Shown one piece after another: positions 8,546-16,167 of a stretch of DNA of 33,209 nt. The stretch is from positions 1 to 33,209 of the forward strand of contig CANHJH010000009.1 in NCBI GenBank assembly GCA_947460365.1. Reading direction: 5' to 3'. The first letter of the stretch is position 1; the number at the start of each line of letters is the position of its first letter. The translations under genes and the position numbers were made by a program. The DNA is from Sphingobacteriia bacterium. GTDB lineage: Bacteria > Bacteroidota > Bacteroidia > Chitinophagales > Chitinophagaceae. Under the pieces are notes generated by a model, which did no database searches, had not been told where the DNA came from, and saw nothing but the letters and a program-made list of their open reading frames with translations.

Positions 8546-8618
8546 ATAATTGATAATGGATAATTGACAATTGATAATGGACAATTGACAATTGATAATG
8601 GATAATTGATAATGGATA
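8546..8618 (+). repeat. AT-rich tandem repeat between asd and the nnr-like gene
   Basis: Imperfect units of ATAATTGATAATGG and ACAATTGACAATTG fill the whole gap. The array begins at the first base after the asd stop and runs into the downstream start codon. It gives a spurious minus-strand ORF full of IHYQLS-type repeats. Confidence 0.85.
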
Positions 8619-9538
8619 AACTTTCTTTAAAACAGTTGCAAGCATGGGACGCATTCAAACAAATGGATGAGCCTGTTCCTTCAACTGTTTTATTGGAAGA
8701 GATTGTACAATCACTCCATATTAATTACACCATTATCACTCAAGAACTAATAGCAAACATTTATAAAGTTCGTAAACCCTTTTCTCATAAGGGCAACTTT
8801 GGCCATGCACTTATTATGGCCGGAAGTAAAGGCAAAATGGGCGCCGCATTATTATGTGCCAAAGCCTGCTTAAGATCAGGTGCCGGCTTGGTAACCATTG
8901 CGGTTCCCGAAAATACTGCTGCTCTTATTCATACCGCTTTACCAGAAGCTATGGTGATAGAAAGAACCTATCCTTTTGATGCATGGAATCCATACAATGC
9001 ATTTGCATTGGGGCCAGGGTGGGGAATTCATCAAGACAATGCAAATACATTGTTTGAAATCATACAAAACAATCAACGGCCACTTGTTTTAGATGCAGAT
9101 GCAATTACTATTTTAGCCGAACACTCCGATTGGTTAAATATGCTTGCTGCAAATACTATTTTAACCCCGCATCCTAAAGAATTTGATCGCTTATTTGGCA
9201 GCTGTAACAACGATTTTGAAAGATGGATGAAAGCGCTGGACGCCTCCATTAAATACCATTGTATCATTATCGTAAAAGGACATTTTACTTTTATTGCTGC
9301 TGACGGAAAAGCATGGATTAATATAACCGGCAATGCCGGTTTGGCTAAAGGCGGAAGTGGAGATGTATTAACGGGTATTATTACAGGATTGTTAGCCCAA
9401 CACTATACGGTTGAGCAAGCATCAATCATAGGCGTTTATATACATGGGCTCGCTGCTGATATAGCATTAACGAACCAAACTATGGAGAGCATGTTGGCTT
9501 CAGATGTTATTGAAGCGTTGAAAAAAATAACCCGTTAG
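8612..9538 (+). CDS. nnrD: ADP/ATP-dependent NAD(P)H-hydrate dehydratase with a vestigial epimerase N-terminus
   Basis: The enzyme repairs hydrated NAD(P)H (NADHX/NADPHX) using ADP or ATP. Residues ~50-308 form an intact YjeF_C domain: HKGNFGHALIMAGSKGKMG, LGPGWG, LDADAITIL, LTPHPKEFDRL and the catalytic GNAGLAKGGSGDVLTG. The first ~27 residues (LSLKQLQAWDAFKQMDEPVP) resemble the very start of the YjeF_N epimerase domain of bifunctional Nnr, but the rest of that domain, normally some 200 aa, is missing. It therefore looks like an internal deletion that kept both ends. The ORF track uses a TTG at 8606; I prefer the ATG at 8612, giving 308 aa. That ATG lies within the last unit of the tandem repeat. 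A bidirectional terminator overlaps the stop codon. Confidence 0.88.
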   Translation: MDKLSLKQLQAWDAFKQMDEPVPSTVLLEEIVQSLHINYTIITQELIANIYKVRKPFSHKGNFGHALIMAGSKGKMGAALLCAKACLRSGAGLVTIAVPENTAALIHTALPEAMVIERTYPFDAWNPYNAFALGPGWGIHQDNANTLFEIIQNNQRPLVLDADAITILAEHSDWLNMLAANTILTPHPKEFDRLFGSCNNDFERWMKALDASIKYHCIIIVKGHFTFIAADGKAWINITGNAGLAKGGSGDVLTGIITGLLAQHYTVEQASIIGVYIHGLAADIALTNQTMESMLASDVIEALKKITR

Positions 9539-9566
9539 TGAATATCGCTAACGGGTTATTTTTTTA
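9526..9566. terminator. Bidirectional hairpin terminator overlapping the nnr-like stop codon
   Basis: A 13-bp stem AATAACCCGTTAG / CTAACGGGTTATT with a 9-nt loop has A-rich sequence before and a T run after. It can serve the plus gene and also the convergent lipoprotein gene on the minus strand. The stop TAG forms part of the left arm. Confidence 0.85.
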
Positions 9567-9593
9567 ATTTATTTGAAAGCCAAAACCAATAAA

Positions 9594-10193
9594 TTATTCT
9601 TTTGGAGCAACTGTTAATGCTTGCAGTTTTACAATCATTTCTCTAATTTCTTTGATGCTGTAAAAACGGTAAATCTCCGGCTCTTTCCCATCAATCATTT
9701 CAGCAGAGCGCATTTGATGATAGGGGCCAACCACTTGTGCATCTGCGTTGTTGGTAATTTTAGTTGCCTGATTGGGTAAAATAAAAAAATTGCGATTTTC
9801 TACTGAAACATTTTTTCCTTCTGACAATAAAATCAATGAATCTATTTTTTGCTTAAGCACTTCTTGCGTTAAAACGGTTTGTGCTTTATCTGCCTTACTA
9901 TACTTTTGATAACTACCAATGATGGTATCGTTTTTAACATTCACTACATATAATCCGTTGTCTAACATTTCTACCGTTGCCTCACCAACTGGTGTATTAA
10001 GCTTAAAGCTCACTTTTTTACTGTTGACATTCAATGTCTTTTCTTCATGTCCGGAGCCATCTTTAGATTGTATGGTACCTGCATTTACATCAATATCTGC
10101 AGCACCTTTACTCATTACCACAATGGTTTTAGGATCATTAGCACAAGAAAGCATTAAAAGAGATAAACTAAATCCAAATAATAATTTTCGCAT
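9594..10193 (-). CDS. Hypothetical lipoprotein
   Basis: This 199-aa protein begins with a lipoprotein signal peptide, MRKLLFGFSLSLLMLSCAND, whose lipobox LMLSC points to Cys17 as the lipidated residue. Ser and then Asp do not directly settle inner versus outer membrane in this phylum. The mature part is beta-rich and hydrophilic, with a C-terminal segment YRFYSIKEIREMIVKLQAL. I recognise no known domain. It stands alone between the bidirectional terminator at 9526-9566 and the terminator of the sod gene. No function is proposed. Confidence 0.75.
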   Translation of the reverse strand: MRKLLFGFSLSLLMLSCANDPKTIVVMSKGAADIDVNAGTIQSKDGSGHEEKTLNVNSKKVSFKLNTPVGEATVEMLDNGLYVVNVKNDTIIGSYQKYSKADKAQTVLTQEVLKQKIDSLILLSEGKNVSVENRNFFILPNQATKITNNADAQVVGPYHQMRSAEMIDGKEPEIYRFYSIKEIREMIVKLQALTVAPKE

Positions 10194-10278
10194 GAGGTTG
10201 TTTTTTTAGATTGTATGTTAAGGATGAATTTACATTTATTTATGGATTGCTGCTATTTTACATTTGCAAAAGCCAATC

Positions 10279-10310
10279 AAAAAAAAGAGTCTCACCTAAG
10301 GGAGACTCTA
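10279..10310 (-). terminator. Rho-independent terminator of the sod gene
   Basis: On the minus strand AGAGTCTC / GAGACTCT forms an 8-bp stem with an 8-nt loop, followed by a T run (A run at 10279-10286 on the plus strand). It lies 22 bases after the sod stop. Confidence 0.82.
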
Positions 10311-10331
10311 AGATACATATTTAGTATAATA

Positions 10332-10937
10332 TTATTTTGCAGCACTAAAACGTTCTGCTATTTTATTCCAGCTAATCACATTCCAAAATGCAGCTAAATA
10401 ATCTGCACGTCTATTTTGGTATTTCAAATAATAAGCGTGTTCCCAAACATCTACCCCTAAAATGGGCGTACCCTTTACTTCAGCAACATCCATTAAAGGA
10501 TTGTCTTGGTTAGGAGTAGAAGACACTTCTAATTTACCGTCTTTTACTAAAAGCCAAGCCCAACCGCTTCCAAAGCGTGTCATGCCAGCTGTTGCAAACT
10601 TTTCTTTGAAAGCATCAAAACTTCCAAAAGCTGCATCAATTGCGGCAGCTAAATCGCCCGATGGGGTACCACCTGCGTTTGGAGCTAAACTTTCCCAGAA
10701 AAAAGTATGGTTCCAATGACCACCACCATTATTACGAACTGCAGGACTAATTGTTCCGGCTACTTTTACCAGCTCTTCTAAAGATTTTCCTTCATTAGGA
10801 GTGCCGGCAACAGCTTTATTTAGGTTATCTACATAAGCCTGATGGTGTTTACCATGGTGAATTTGCATGGTAGTAGTATCGATATGTGGTTCTAAAGCAT
10901 CATGTGCATAAGGTAGCGGTGCAAGTGTAAATGACAT
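10332..10937 (-). CDS. sodA: Superoxide dismutase, Fe/Mn family (Mn-type features)
   Basis: The enzyme dismutates superoxide to oxygen and hydrogen peroxide. It is 201 aa with no signal peptide, so it is cytosolic. Metal ligands are visible: His27 (QIHHGKHH), His77 ([10 protein letters not shown]), and Asp and His of DVWEHAYY (about 162-166). The NNGGGH motif and the Gln in [10 protein letters not shown] are typical of manganese rather than iron enzymes, although cambialistic activity cannot be excluded. A good promoter lies upstream (TTG, 18-base spacer, TAAATTTGCA) and a terminator follows, so it is a single-gene unit. Confidence 0.96.
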   Translation of the reverse strand: MSFTLAPLPYAHDALEPHIDTTTMQIHHGKHHQAYVDNLNKAVAGTPNEGKSLEELVKVAGTISPAVRNNGGGHWNHTFFWESLAPNAGGTPSGDLAAAIDAAFGSFDAFKEKFATAGMTRFGSGWAWLLVKDGKLEVSSTPNQDNPLMDVAEVKGTPILGVDVWEHAYYLKYQNRRADYLAAFWNVISWNKIAERFSAAK

Positions 10938-10972
10938 ATGAAATGTTTAAGTTTTTAAAGAATAACAATATG

Positions 10973-11001
10973 CAAATTTAATGCTGTAAGCATTCACACA
11001 A
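10973..11001 (-). promoter_or_regulatory. Promoter of the sod gene (-33 TTG and -7 TAAATTTG)
   Basis: On the minus strand TTG (10999-11001) is separated by 18 bases from TAAATTTG (10973-10980), followed by CA. Box and spacing fit the Bacteroidota consensus well, and the box lies 35 bases from the ATG. It is one of the two best promoters in the window. Confidence 0.6.
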
Positions 11002-11093
11002 GTGTTAATGTCTTATTTTGTTTCTTAATTCGTAAAATTTAGGAGATAGCCAAGACTTCTATCAGACTTTGATATGATAGGCATCAATTATTT

Positions 11094-11540
11094 TTATCTT
11101 TTAGACCTGAAAAACGACTTCATTAAAAATGCGCATTCGGCTTCCATGATGCCGCTAACTAATGCTGTTTTAGGATGAAAGGGCCAATTTTCTTTGGTGA
11201 GATGGCGATAGCCATTTTTTTCATCGGAAGCACCATAAACTACTTTGCCTAGTTTGCCCCAATATAATGCGCCGCAACACATAATACAAGGTTCTACAGT
11301 AACATATAAGCTGGCTTCGGGTAAATATTTTGCGCCTAAAGCGGCGTAAGCGGAGGTAAGAGCAAGAATTTCTGCATGTGCGGTTGAATCGTTTAAAAGT
11401 TCAACCTGATTATGAGCCCGCGCAATAATGGTATTGTTTAATACCACTATTGCGCCAACGGGAACCTCATCTGCCTCATAGGCCAATTGTGCTTCTTTCA
11501 ATGCCTGCTGCATGTAATATTCATCGCTATGCAGTTGCAT
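11094..11540 (-). CDS. tadA: tRNA-specific adenosine deaminase (TadA-like)
   Basis: The enzyme deaminates adenosine-34 of tRNA-Arg(ACG) to inosine, needed for wobble decoding. This 148-aa protein has the zinc cytidine/deoxycytidylate deaminase fold: STAHAEILAL with the His ligand and catalytic Glu, and EPCIMCCGAL with the two Cys ligands. Substrates of this fold can be confused with guanine deaminase, but length and motifs favour TadA. Only 3 bases separate it from the upstream DUF1080 gene, so it appears to be the last gene of the sugar-oxidation operon, an odd place for an essential housekeeping gene. No clear terminator follows. Confidence 0.88.
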   Translation of the reverse strand: MQLHSDEYYMQQALKEAQLAYEADEVPVGAIVVLNNTIIARAHNQVELLNDSTAHAEILALTSAYAALGAKYLPEASLYVTVEPCIMCCGALYWGKLGKVVYGASDEKNGYRHLTKENWPFHPKTALVSGIMEAECAFLMKSFFRSKR

Positions 11541-11543
11541 TGG

Positions 11544-12245
11544 TTATAATTTTTTGATGACAATATTTCTATACCATACATCATCTCCATGATCTTGTAG
11601 GGCAATATGACCAGTAAAGACTTTACCAAAATCCGGCATGTTTTTAAATTTACTTCCTGCAATCATCGCTTTCCAACTGTCATCGCCATAGGTGGTTGAA
11701 ACAACATTTACTCCATTTAAATAAAAATTGAGTTTGCCATGATCTACCACTATTTCAGCTAAATTCCATTCGCCTACCGGTTTTGTAGCCAGGCTGGTAG
11801 AAGCAATTAAATCATACAAATCACCCGCTTTGTGTTTATAGATTTTACCATCACTATGGCCATCTGTATCTAACACTTGCATTTCAGGTCCGGTAAACCA
11901 AACATAATCATATTTAGTGGGCTCATCTTGCACAAAAAAGATGATGCCACTATTGCCATTGCGAGCAATCTTCCACTCAAGTTTCAAGTGAAAATTTTCA
12001 AATGCAGCATCCGAAACTAAATCACCGCCTTTTAAAGCAGGGTTTGCCTTTTTTGCAGTAGCATCTAAATGCAATGCCCCTTCTTCTACTTTCCATGCAT
12101 CACCTGCAGTGGTTTGTTTGAAGGAATGCCATCCTTTGGTAGTTTTTCCATCAAATAAAGAAACCCATTTTTCGGGCTTAGGTTTTGCCGGAGAAAATAA
12201 CAAAGCATTGACAAATAGAACTGTTGCGGTAATAATAGGATACAT
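11544..12245 (-). CDS. DUF1080 / 3-keto-disaccharide hydrolase domain protein
   Basis: An exported protein of 233 aa with a hydrophobic N-terminal signal segment (about residues 3-18) and a single concanavalin-like DUF1080 domain, now named the 3-keto-disaccharide hydrolase domain. Hallmarks are WVSLFDGKTTKGWHSF, then LKLEWKIARNGNSGIIFFVQ, PEMQVLDTDGH and the C-terminal GHIALQDHGDDVWYRNIVIKKL. Members act on glycosides oxidised at C3 of the sugar. It lies 5 bases after the cytochrome c gene and 3 bases before tadA. With the GMC dehydrogenase nearby, a role in cleaving 3-keto-glycosides in the periplasm is the best inference; the natural substrate is unknown. Confidence 0.88.
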   Translation of the reverse strand: MYPIITATVLFVNALLFSPAKPKPEKWVSLFDGKTTKGWHSFKQTTAGDAWKVEEGALHLDATAKKANPALKGGDLVSDAAFENFHLKLEWKIARNGNSGIIFFVQDEPTKYDYVWFTGPEMQVLDTDGHSDGKIYKHKAGDLYDLIASTSLATKPVGEWNLAEIVVDHGKLNFYLNGVNVVSTTYGDDSWKAMIAGSKFKNMPDFGKVFTGHIALQDHGDDVWYRNIVIKKL

Positions 12246-12250
12246 GTAGT

Positions 12251-12643
12251 TTATTTTTTTAGTAAAAGAACGTATTTAACCATTTGTTTGGCATCATCTT
12301 CTGAAATCTGTGGATGAGGTGTCATAGGTATAGCTCCCCAAACGCCACTTCCGCCTTTAATAATTTTTGACGCAAGTAATGCGATGTTTTCGTCATTGTT
12401 TTCATACTTATTAGCAACATCCTGGTAGGCCGGTCCAATGTTTTTTTCCTTCACTTTATGACAGGTTAGGCAGTCTGATTTGCCAATAAGTTCCAGCCCT
12501 TTTTGATAGTCGGGGTTACTACTTAAACTATTTGATGTGGTGGTACTTGTTGCTGGTGTAGCTTTTTCTTCCGTTTTTGGAGCGTCATTTCCACATGCGG
12601 CTGCAATAGCAGCCATTCCGAATACAATAATATATTTTTTCAA
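12251..12643 (-). CDS. Cytochrome c lipoprotein
   Basis: A 130-aa monohaem class I cytochrome c. The lipobox AIAAAC puts the lipidated Cys at residue 17, followed by a Ser/Thr/Pro-rich linker. The haem site is CLTCH (Cys58, Cys61, His62), and a likely distal ligand is Met107 in AIPMTPHP. It is therefore a membrane-tethered periplasmic electron carrier. It sits between the TIM-barrel isomerase and DUF1080 genes in the minus operon. The likely job is to accept electrons from the GMC flavoenzyme encoded in the divergent operon and pass them to the respiratory chain; that link is inferred from context. Confidence 0.9.
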   Translation of the reverse strand: MKKYIIVFGMAAIAAACGNDAPKTEEKATPATSTTTSNSLSSNPDYQKGLELIGKSDCLTCHKVKEKNIGPAYQDVANKYENNDENIALLASKIIKGGSGVWGAIPMTPHPQISEDDAKQMVKYVLLLKK

Positions 12644-12689
12644 AGCGTATGTTTTAGGATTCTAAGTTAGGCATTTAATAGCCTTGATT

Positions 12690-13742
12690 TTATATTCCGA
12701 GTAGTTTTTTATTAAAAGCTTCATCGCTTCCTGTTCCGGCAAAATCATCAAATGTTTTATCGGTAACGCGTATGATGTGTTCTTTAATAAATGGAGCACC
12801 TTCCGCTGCGCCTGTTTCCGGATGTTTAATAGCACATTCCCATTCCATAACAGCCCATCCTGTATAGTTGTATTGAGCCAGCTTGCTAAAAATAGCTTTA
12901 AAGTCTACCTGCCCGTCTCCTAAAGAACGGAAACGACCAGCACGCTCCATCCAACTCTGATAGCCTCCATACACACCCTGCTTACCCGTAGGGTTAAATT
13001 CTGCATCTTTTACATGAAACATTTTTATGCGCTCATGATAGTGGTCTATATAAGCTTTATAATCGAGGCATTGCAATACAAAATGCGATGGGTCGTATAA
13101 CAGGCAAGCCCTTTTATGGTGATTAACTTTATCTAAAAACATTTCATAGGTAACGCCATCATGTAAGTCTTCACCGGGATGAATTTCATAGCAAAGGTCT
13201 ACACCATTTTCATCGAACACATTTAATATCGGCAACCATCTGTTGGCTAATTCTGTAAAACCTGTTTCCACCAATCCGGCAGGACGTTGTGGCCATGGAT
13301 ATACTGTTTGCCATAGTAATGCGCCACTAAAAGTTGCATGTGCATTTAAGCCGAGGTTGGAAGATGCTTTTGCTGCATACTTCAATTGTTGTATGGCCCA
13401 TTCGGTTCTGGCTTTTGCGTTGCCACGTAGGTTTTCCGGTGCAAAACCATCAAATAAAGCATCATAAGCCGGATTTACGGCAACCAGCTGACCTTGTAAG
13501 TGCGTAGATAGTTCGGTAATTTTTAATCCGGCTGATTCCACTATCCCTCTAATTTCATCTGCATAAGTTTTACTCTCCGCAGCTTTTTGTAAATCAATGC
13601 ATCTTGCATCCCAAGAAGGAATTTGCACACCGGTAAAACCCAATGAGGCTGCCCATTTGCAGATGGTGTCCAATGAATTAAAAGGGGCAGTATTGCCCAT
13701 AAATTGAGCTAAAAAAATACCCGGTCCTTGTATGTTTGTCAT
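12690..13742 (-). CDS. Sugar phosphate isomerase/epimerase family protein (AP endonuclease 2-type TIM barrel)
   Basis: A 350-aa cytosolic protein of the xylose-isomerase-like TIM barrel family; no signal peptide is seen. Candidate metal ligands fall in order on the barrel strands: Glu in CYEIHPGEDL, Asp and His in LLYDPSHF, His in MFHVKDAEF, and Glu in AVMEWECAI. Members isomerise or epimerise sugars and keto-sugars. It is the second gene of the minus operon, 36 bases after the Gfo/Idh/MocA gene and 46 before the cytochrome c gene. Together with that dehydrogenase it could process the oxidised sugar released by the DUF1080 protein. The substrate cannot be read from sequence. Confidence 0.88.
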   Translation of the reverse strand: MTNIQGPGIFLAQFMGNTAPFNSLDTICKWAASLGFTGVQIPSWDARCIDLQKAAESKTYADEIRGIVESAGLKITELSTHLQGQLVAVNPAYDALFDGFAPENLRGNAKARTEWAIQQLKYAAKASSNLGLNAHATFSGALLWQTVYPWPQRPAGLVETGFTELANRWLPILNVFDENGVDLCYEIHPGEDLHDGVTYEMFLDKVNHHKRACLLYDPSHFVLQCLDYKAYIDHYHERIKMFHVKDAEFNPTGKQGVYGGYQSWMERAGRFRSLGDGQVDFKAIFSKLAQYNYTGWAVMEWECAIKHPETGAAEGAPFIKEHIIRVTDKTFDDFAGTGSDEAFNKKLLGI

Positions 13743-13778
13743 AATATTGATTCAAATTTTATTGGATACATGCTTTAG

Positions 13779-14945
13779 TTAAATAGTGTAGGTAGTCCAC
13801 TTAACATCTGATTGCGAAGAAGCCACTACATTATCAATAAACGCCATTCCACGAATACCGTCTTCCACTGTAGGAAAATCTAATGCTTCTTTAGAAGGAG
13901 TTTCTCCATTCATTTTAGCAGTAAGTGTAGTCGCAAAGTTTTTATAGATATTCGCAAATGCCTCTAAATAACCTTCCGGATGTCCACCCGGAGTGCGGCA
14001 GTTACCGGTTGCATAAGTAGAAAGTCTGTCGGTATAATTACCGCCGGCTCTTAATATTTGTGTAGGTTGATCTAACCATTTTACCAATAATGTATTAGGT
14101 TCCATCTGCGCCCACTCTATTCCACCTTTTTCACCGTAAACTCTTATTTTCAAAGCATTTTCTTCACCTGCTGCTACTTGTGAAGCCATTAATACGCCGG
14201 CTGCACCATTATCGAAACGAAGTAACACACTACCATCATCATCTAACATCCTTCCTTCTACCATGGTATTAAGGTCGGCACAAAGTTGCGTAATTTTAGA
14301 TCCGGTAATATACTCCGCCAAGTGCGCTGCGTGCGTACCTATATCACCCATACAGCCGCTTTTGCCCGATTTTTTTGGATCAGTTCTCCAGGCGGCTTGT
14401 GCATTACCTTCTCTTTCACTCAACTTACTTAACCAGCCTTGCGGATACTCAACCCATACCTTTCTGATTTTACCCAAAACATTATCTGCTACCATTGCTT
14501 TTGCCTGCTTAACCATTGGGTAGCCGGAGTAAGTATGCGTTAAACAAAGTATTAATCCGGTTTCCTGCAATTTGGCTTTCAACTGTTTAGCTTCATCTAA
14601 AGTAAAAGTGATGGGCTTTTCAATCACTACATTAAAACCATTTTCCAATGCCATCATGGCGGGTGCAAAGTGTGCAAAGTTGGGCGTAACAATCGTAACA
14701 AAATCCATCCTTTGGTCAGCTGGCAAAGCAGCTTCTTTAGTAATCATTTCATCAAAAGTGAGGTAGATTCTGTCTTTGGGTAAAAAAAGTAGTTCACCCG
14801 ATTCTTGTGCAATAGTGGGATTAATGCTTAGCGCACCACAAACTAATTCAATCATTCCATCCATATTAGCAGCAAAACGGTGAATAGCGCCAATAAATGC
14901 GTCTTTTCCTCCACCTACCATGCCCATTCGTAATTTTCTTCCCAT
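13779..14945 (-). CDS. Gfo/Idh/MocA family oxidoreductase (cytosolic)
   Basis: A 388-aa NAD(P)-dependent sugar dehydrogenase-like protein. The Rossmann start is RMGMVGGGKDAFIGAIHR (6-23), the EKP catalytic motif is in VVIEKPIT, and the C-terminal domain carries MGDIGTHAAHLAEYITG with the usual Asp/His pair. There is no signal peptide, unlike the Tat-exported paralogue at 21329-22813. It heads the minus operon and is transcribed divergently from the 15193 gene. A role in reducing or oxidising a 3-keto sugar or cyclitol is likely from context. The long family motifs make the family call firm and the substrate call weak. Confidence 0.92.
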   Translation of the reverse strand: MGRKLRMGMVGGGKDAFIGAIHRFAANMDGMIELVCGALSINPTIAQESGELLFLPKDRIYLTFDEMITKEAALPADQRMDFVTIVTPNFAHFAPAMMALENGFNVVIEKPITFTLDEAKQLKAKLQETGLILCLTHTYSGYPMVKQAKAMVADNVLGKIRKVWVEYPQGWLSKLSEREGNAQAAWRTDPKKSGKSGCMGDIGTHAAHLAEYITGSKITQLCADLNTMVEGRMLDDDGSVLLRFDNGAAGVLMASQVAAGEENALKIRVYGEKGGIEWAQMEPNTLLVKWLDQPTQILRAGGNYTDRLSTYATGNCRTPGGHPEGYLEAFANIYKNFATTLTAKMNGETPSKEALDFPTVEDGIRGMAFIDNVVASSQSDVKWTTYTI

Positions 14946-15023
14946 TGTATTGAGTTTTTAATATTTGTATGATTGCTTTAAAAGTAAAAAATAATTGTGG
15001 ATTCTACTGCTCTTTTTTAAAAA

Positions 15024-15044
15024 GTTGTGTATTTTATACGCAAC
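15024..15044. promoter_or_regulatory. Candidate operator between the divergent sugar operons
   Basis: GTTGTGTAT-TTT-ATACGCAAC is a 21-base inverted repeat with one mismatched pair. It lies in the only non-coding gap shared by the two divergent operons, about 80 bases from the minus start and 149 from the plus start. The symmetry fits a dimeric repressor; no regulator gene lies nearby. Confidence 0.45.
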
Positions 15045-15092
15045 AAATATTATATTTAATGTTCAAATTGAACCATAATAATCAGCCGGTTT

Positions 15093-15121
15093 AAACGTAG
15101 AGAAGCCATGCTGGCGTCTTA
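15093..15121 (+). repeat. Dispersed hairpin repeat, copy 1
   Basis: AAACGTAGAGAAGCCATGCTGGCGTCTTA; the inner part can pair (GCCA/TGGC). An A-rich spacer separates it from copy 2. Confidence 0.6.
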
Positions 15122-15140
15122 AAAAAAAAATAAAAAAATA

Positions 15141-15171
15141 AAACGTAGAGACGACATACTGGCGTCTTAAA
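15141..15171 (+). repeat. Dispersed hairpin repeat, copy 2
   Basis: AAACGTAGAGACGACATACTGGCGTCTTA, 20 bases downstream of copy 1 and 21 bases before the ATG of the 15193 gene, hence probably within its leader. AGACG and CGTCT form the outer pairs of the hairpin. Confidence 0.6.
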
Positions 15172-15192
15172 AATTAAAATTAAATTATACAA

Positions 15193-16077
15193 ATGAAGCA
15201 GCCATCTAACAGAAGAAAAATAATTAAGCAAATACTCGCGGGTTCTGCTGTAGTTGCGGCTACACCATTCATTCCCAGCGTTGCATCCTCTACTATGGAA
15301 ATCAATAAAAAATTAAAAGGCAACATCAATCACAGCGTGTGCAAATGGTGTTTTGATGGATTAAGTTTAGAAGAACTATGTATTGCTGCTAAAAAAATGG
15401 GTATTACTGCCATTGATTTAGTAGGCCCTGCCGGATGGGATACTTTGAAAAAATATGGTCTGGATTCCAGCATGTGTAATGGTGCTGAAATCAGTTTGGT
15501 TAAAGGATGGAACGATCCGCAATACCATGCAACACTCATTGAAAATTATACTAAGCACATTGATTTAGTTGCTGATGCCGGGTACAAGAACTTAATTTGT
15601 TTCAGCGGAAACAGAAATGGAATGGATGATATGGTTGGTTTAAAAAACTGCGTTACCGGACTACAAAAAATTATGGCACATGCAGAAAAACGTGGCGTGG
15701 TAATTATCATGGAATTGTTTAACAGCAGAATTGATCATAAAGATTATATGTGCGATAAATCGGCATGGGGGATAGAACTATGCAAACAATTGGGTTCTCC
15801 TAATTTTAAATTATTGTACGATATCTATCACATGCAAATTAATGAGGGAGACGTAATACGATCTATACAACAGCACCATCAATATTTTGGACATTACCAC
15901 ACTGCCGGTGTACCTGGCCGCCATGAAATAGATGAAACACAGGAGTTGTATTATCCGGCAATTATGCGTGCGATTGTTGCTACCGGCTATAAAGGGTATG
16001 TTGCTCAAGAGTTTATTCCAGTTGCAGAAGACAAATTAAGTTCGTTGAAAAAAGCAATTCAGATCTGCGATGTGTAA
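15193..16077 (+). CDS. Exported hydroxypyruvate isomerase-like (Hyi-type) TIM-barrel protein
   Basis: A 294-aa xylose-isomerase-like TIM barrel with an N-terminal twin-arginine-like signal (NRRKIIKQILAGSAVVAATP). The motif is not the full RRxFLK, so Tat versus Sec export is uncertain, but a periplasmic place is likely. Hyi-family hallmarks are ELFNSRIDHKDYMCD, LLYDIYHMQINEGD, HYHTAGVPGRHEID and AQEFIP, which hold the metal-binding Glu, Asp, His and Glu residues. Classical Hyi enzymes are cytosolic and lack this signal. It is the first gene of the plus operon, followed 90 bases later by the GMC flavoenzyme, so a keto-sugar substrate is more plausible than hydroxypyruvate. Confidence 0.85.
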   Translation: MKQPSNRRKIIKQILAGSAVVAATPFIPSVASSTMEINKKLKGNINHSVCKWCFDGLSLEELCIAAKKMGITAIDLVGPAGWDTLKKYGLDSSMCNGAEISLVKGWNDPQYHATLIENYTKHIDLVADAGYKNLICFSGNRNGMDDMVGLKNCVTGLQKIMAHAEKRGVVIIMELFNSRIDHKDYMCDKSAWGIELCKQLGSPNFKLLYDIYHMQINEGDVIRSIQQHHQYFGHYHTAGVPGRHEIDETQELYYPAIMRAIVATGYKGYVAQEFIPVAEDKLSSLKKAIQICDV

Positions 16078-16079
16078 TT

Positions 16080-16109
16080 AAACCGTAGCGACGCCATACC
16101 GGCGTCTTA
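16080..16109 (+). repeat. Dispersed hairpin repeat, copy 3
   Basis: AAACCGTAGCGACGCCATACCGGCGTCTTA has better-paired arms (ACGCC/GGCGT) than the other copies. A partial copy, CATACCGGCATCT, follows at about 16120-16132. Both lie in the 90-base gap before the GMC gene. Confidence 0.6.
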
Positions 16110-16167
16110 AAAAATAACAACATACCGGCATCTATAAAATTCTTTAAATTCATAACATAAAATAATC

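Noticed and set aside
8546-8618. Possible CRISPR-like array
   Set aside because: Units are short, imperfect and directly abutting, with no unique spacers and no cas genes.
8421-8654. 77-aa minus-strand ORF with repeated HYQLSI
   Set aside because: The repetitive peptide is simply the translation of the AT-rich tandem repeat at 8546-8618.
11041-11093. Possible terminator after tadA (CTATCA / TGATAG hairpin)
   Set aside because: Six-base stem with a 10-base loop and no T tract on the minus strand; not convincing.
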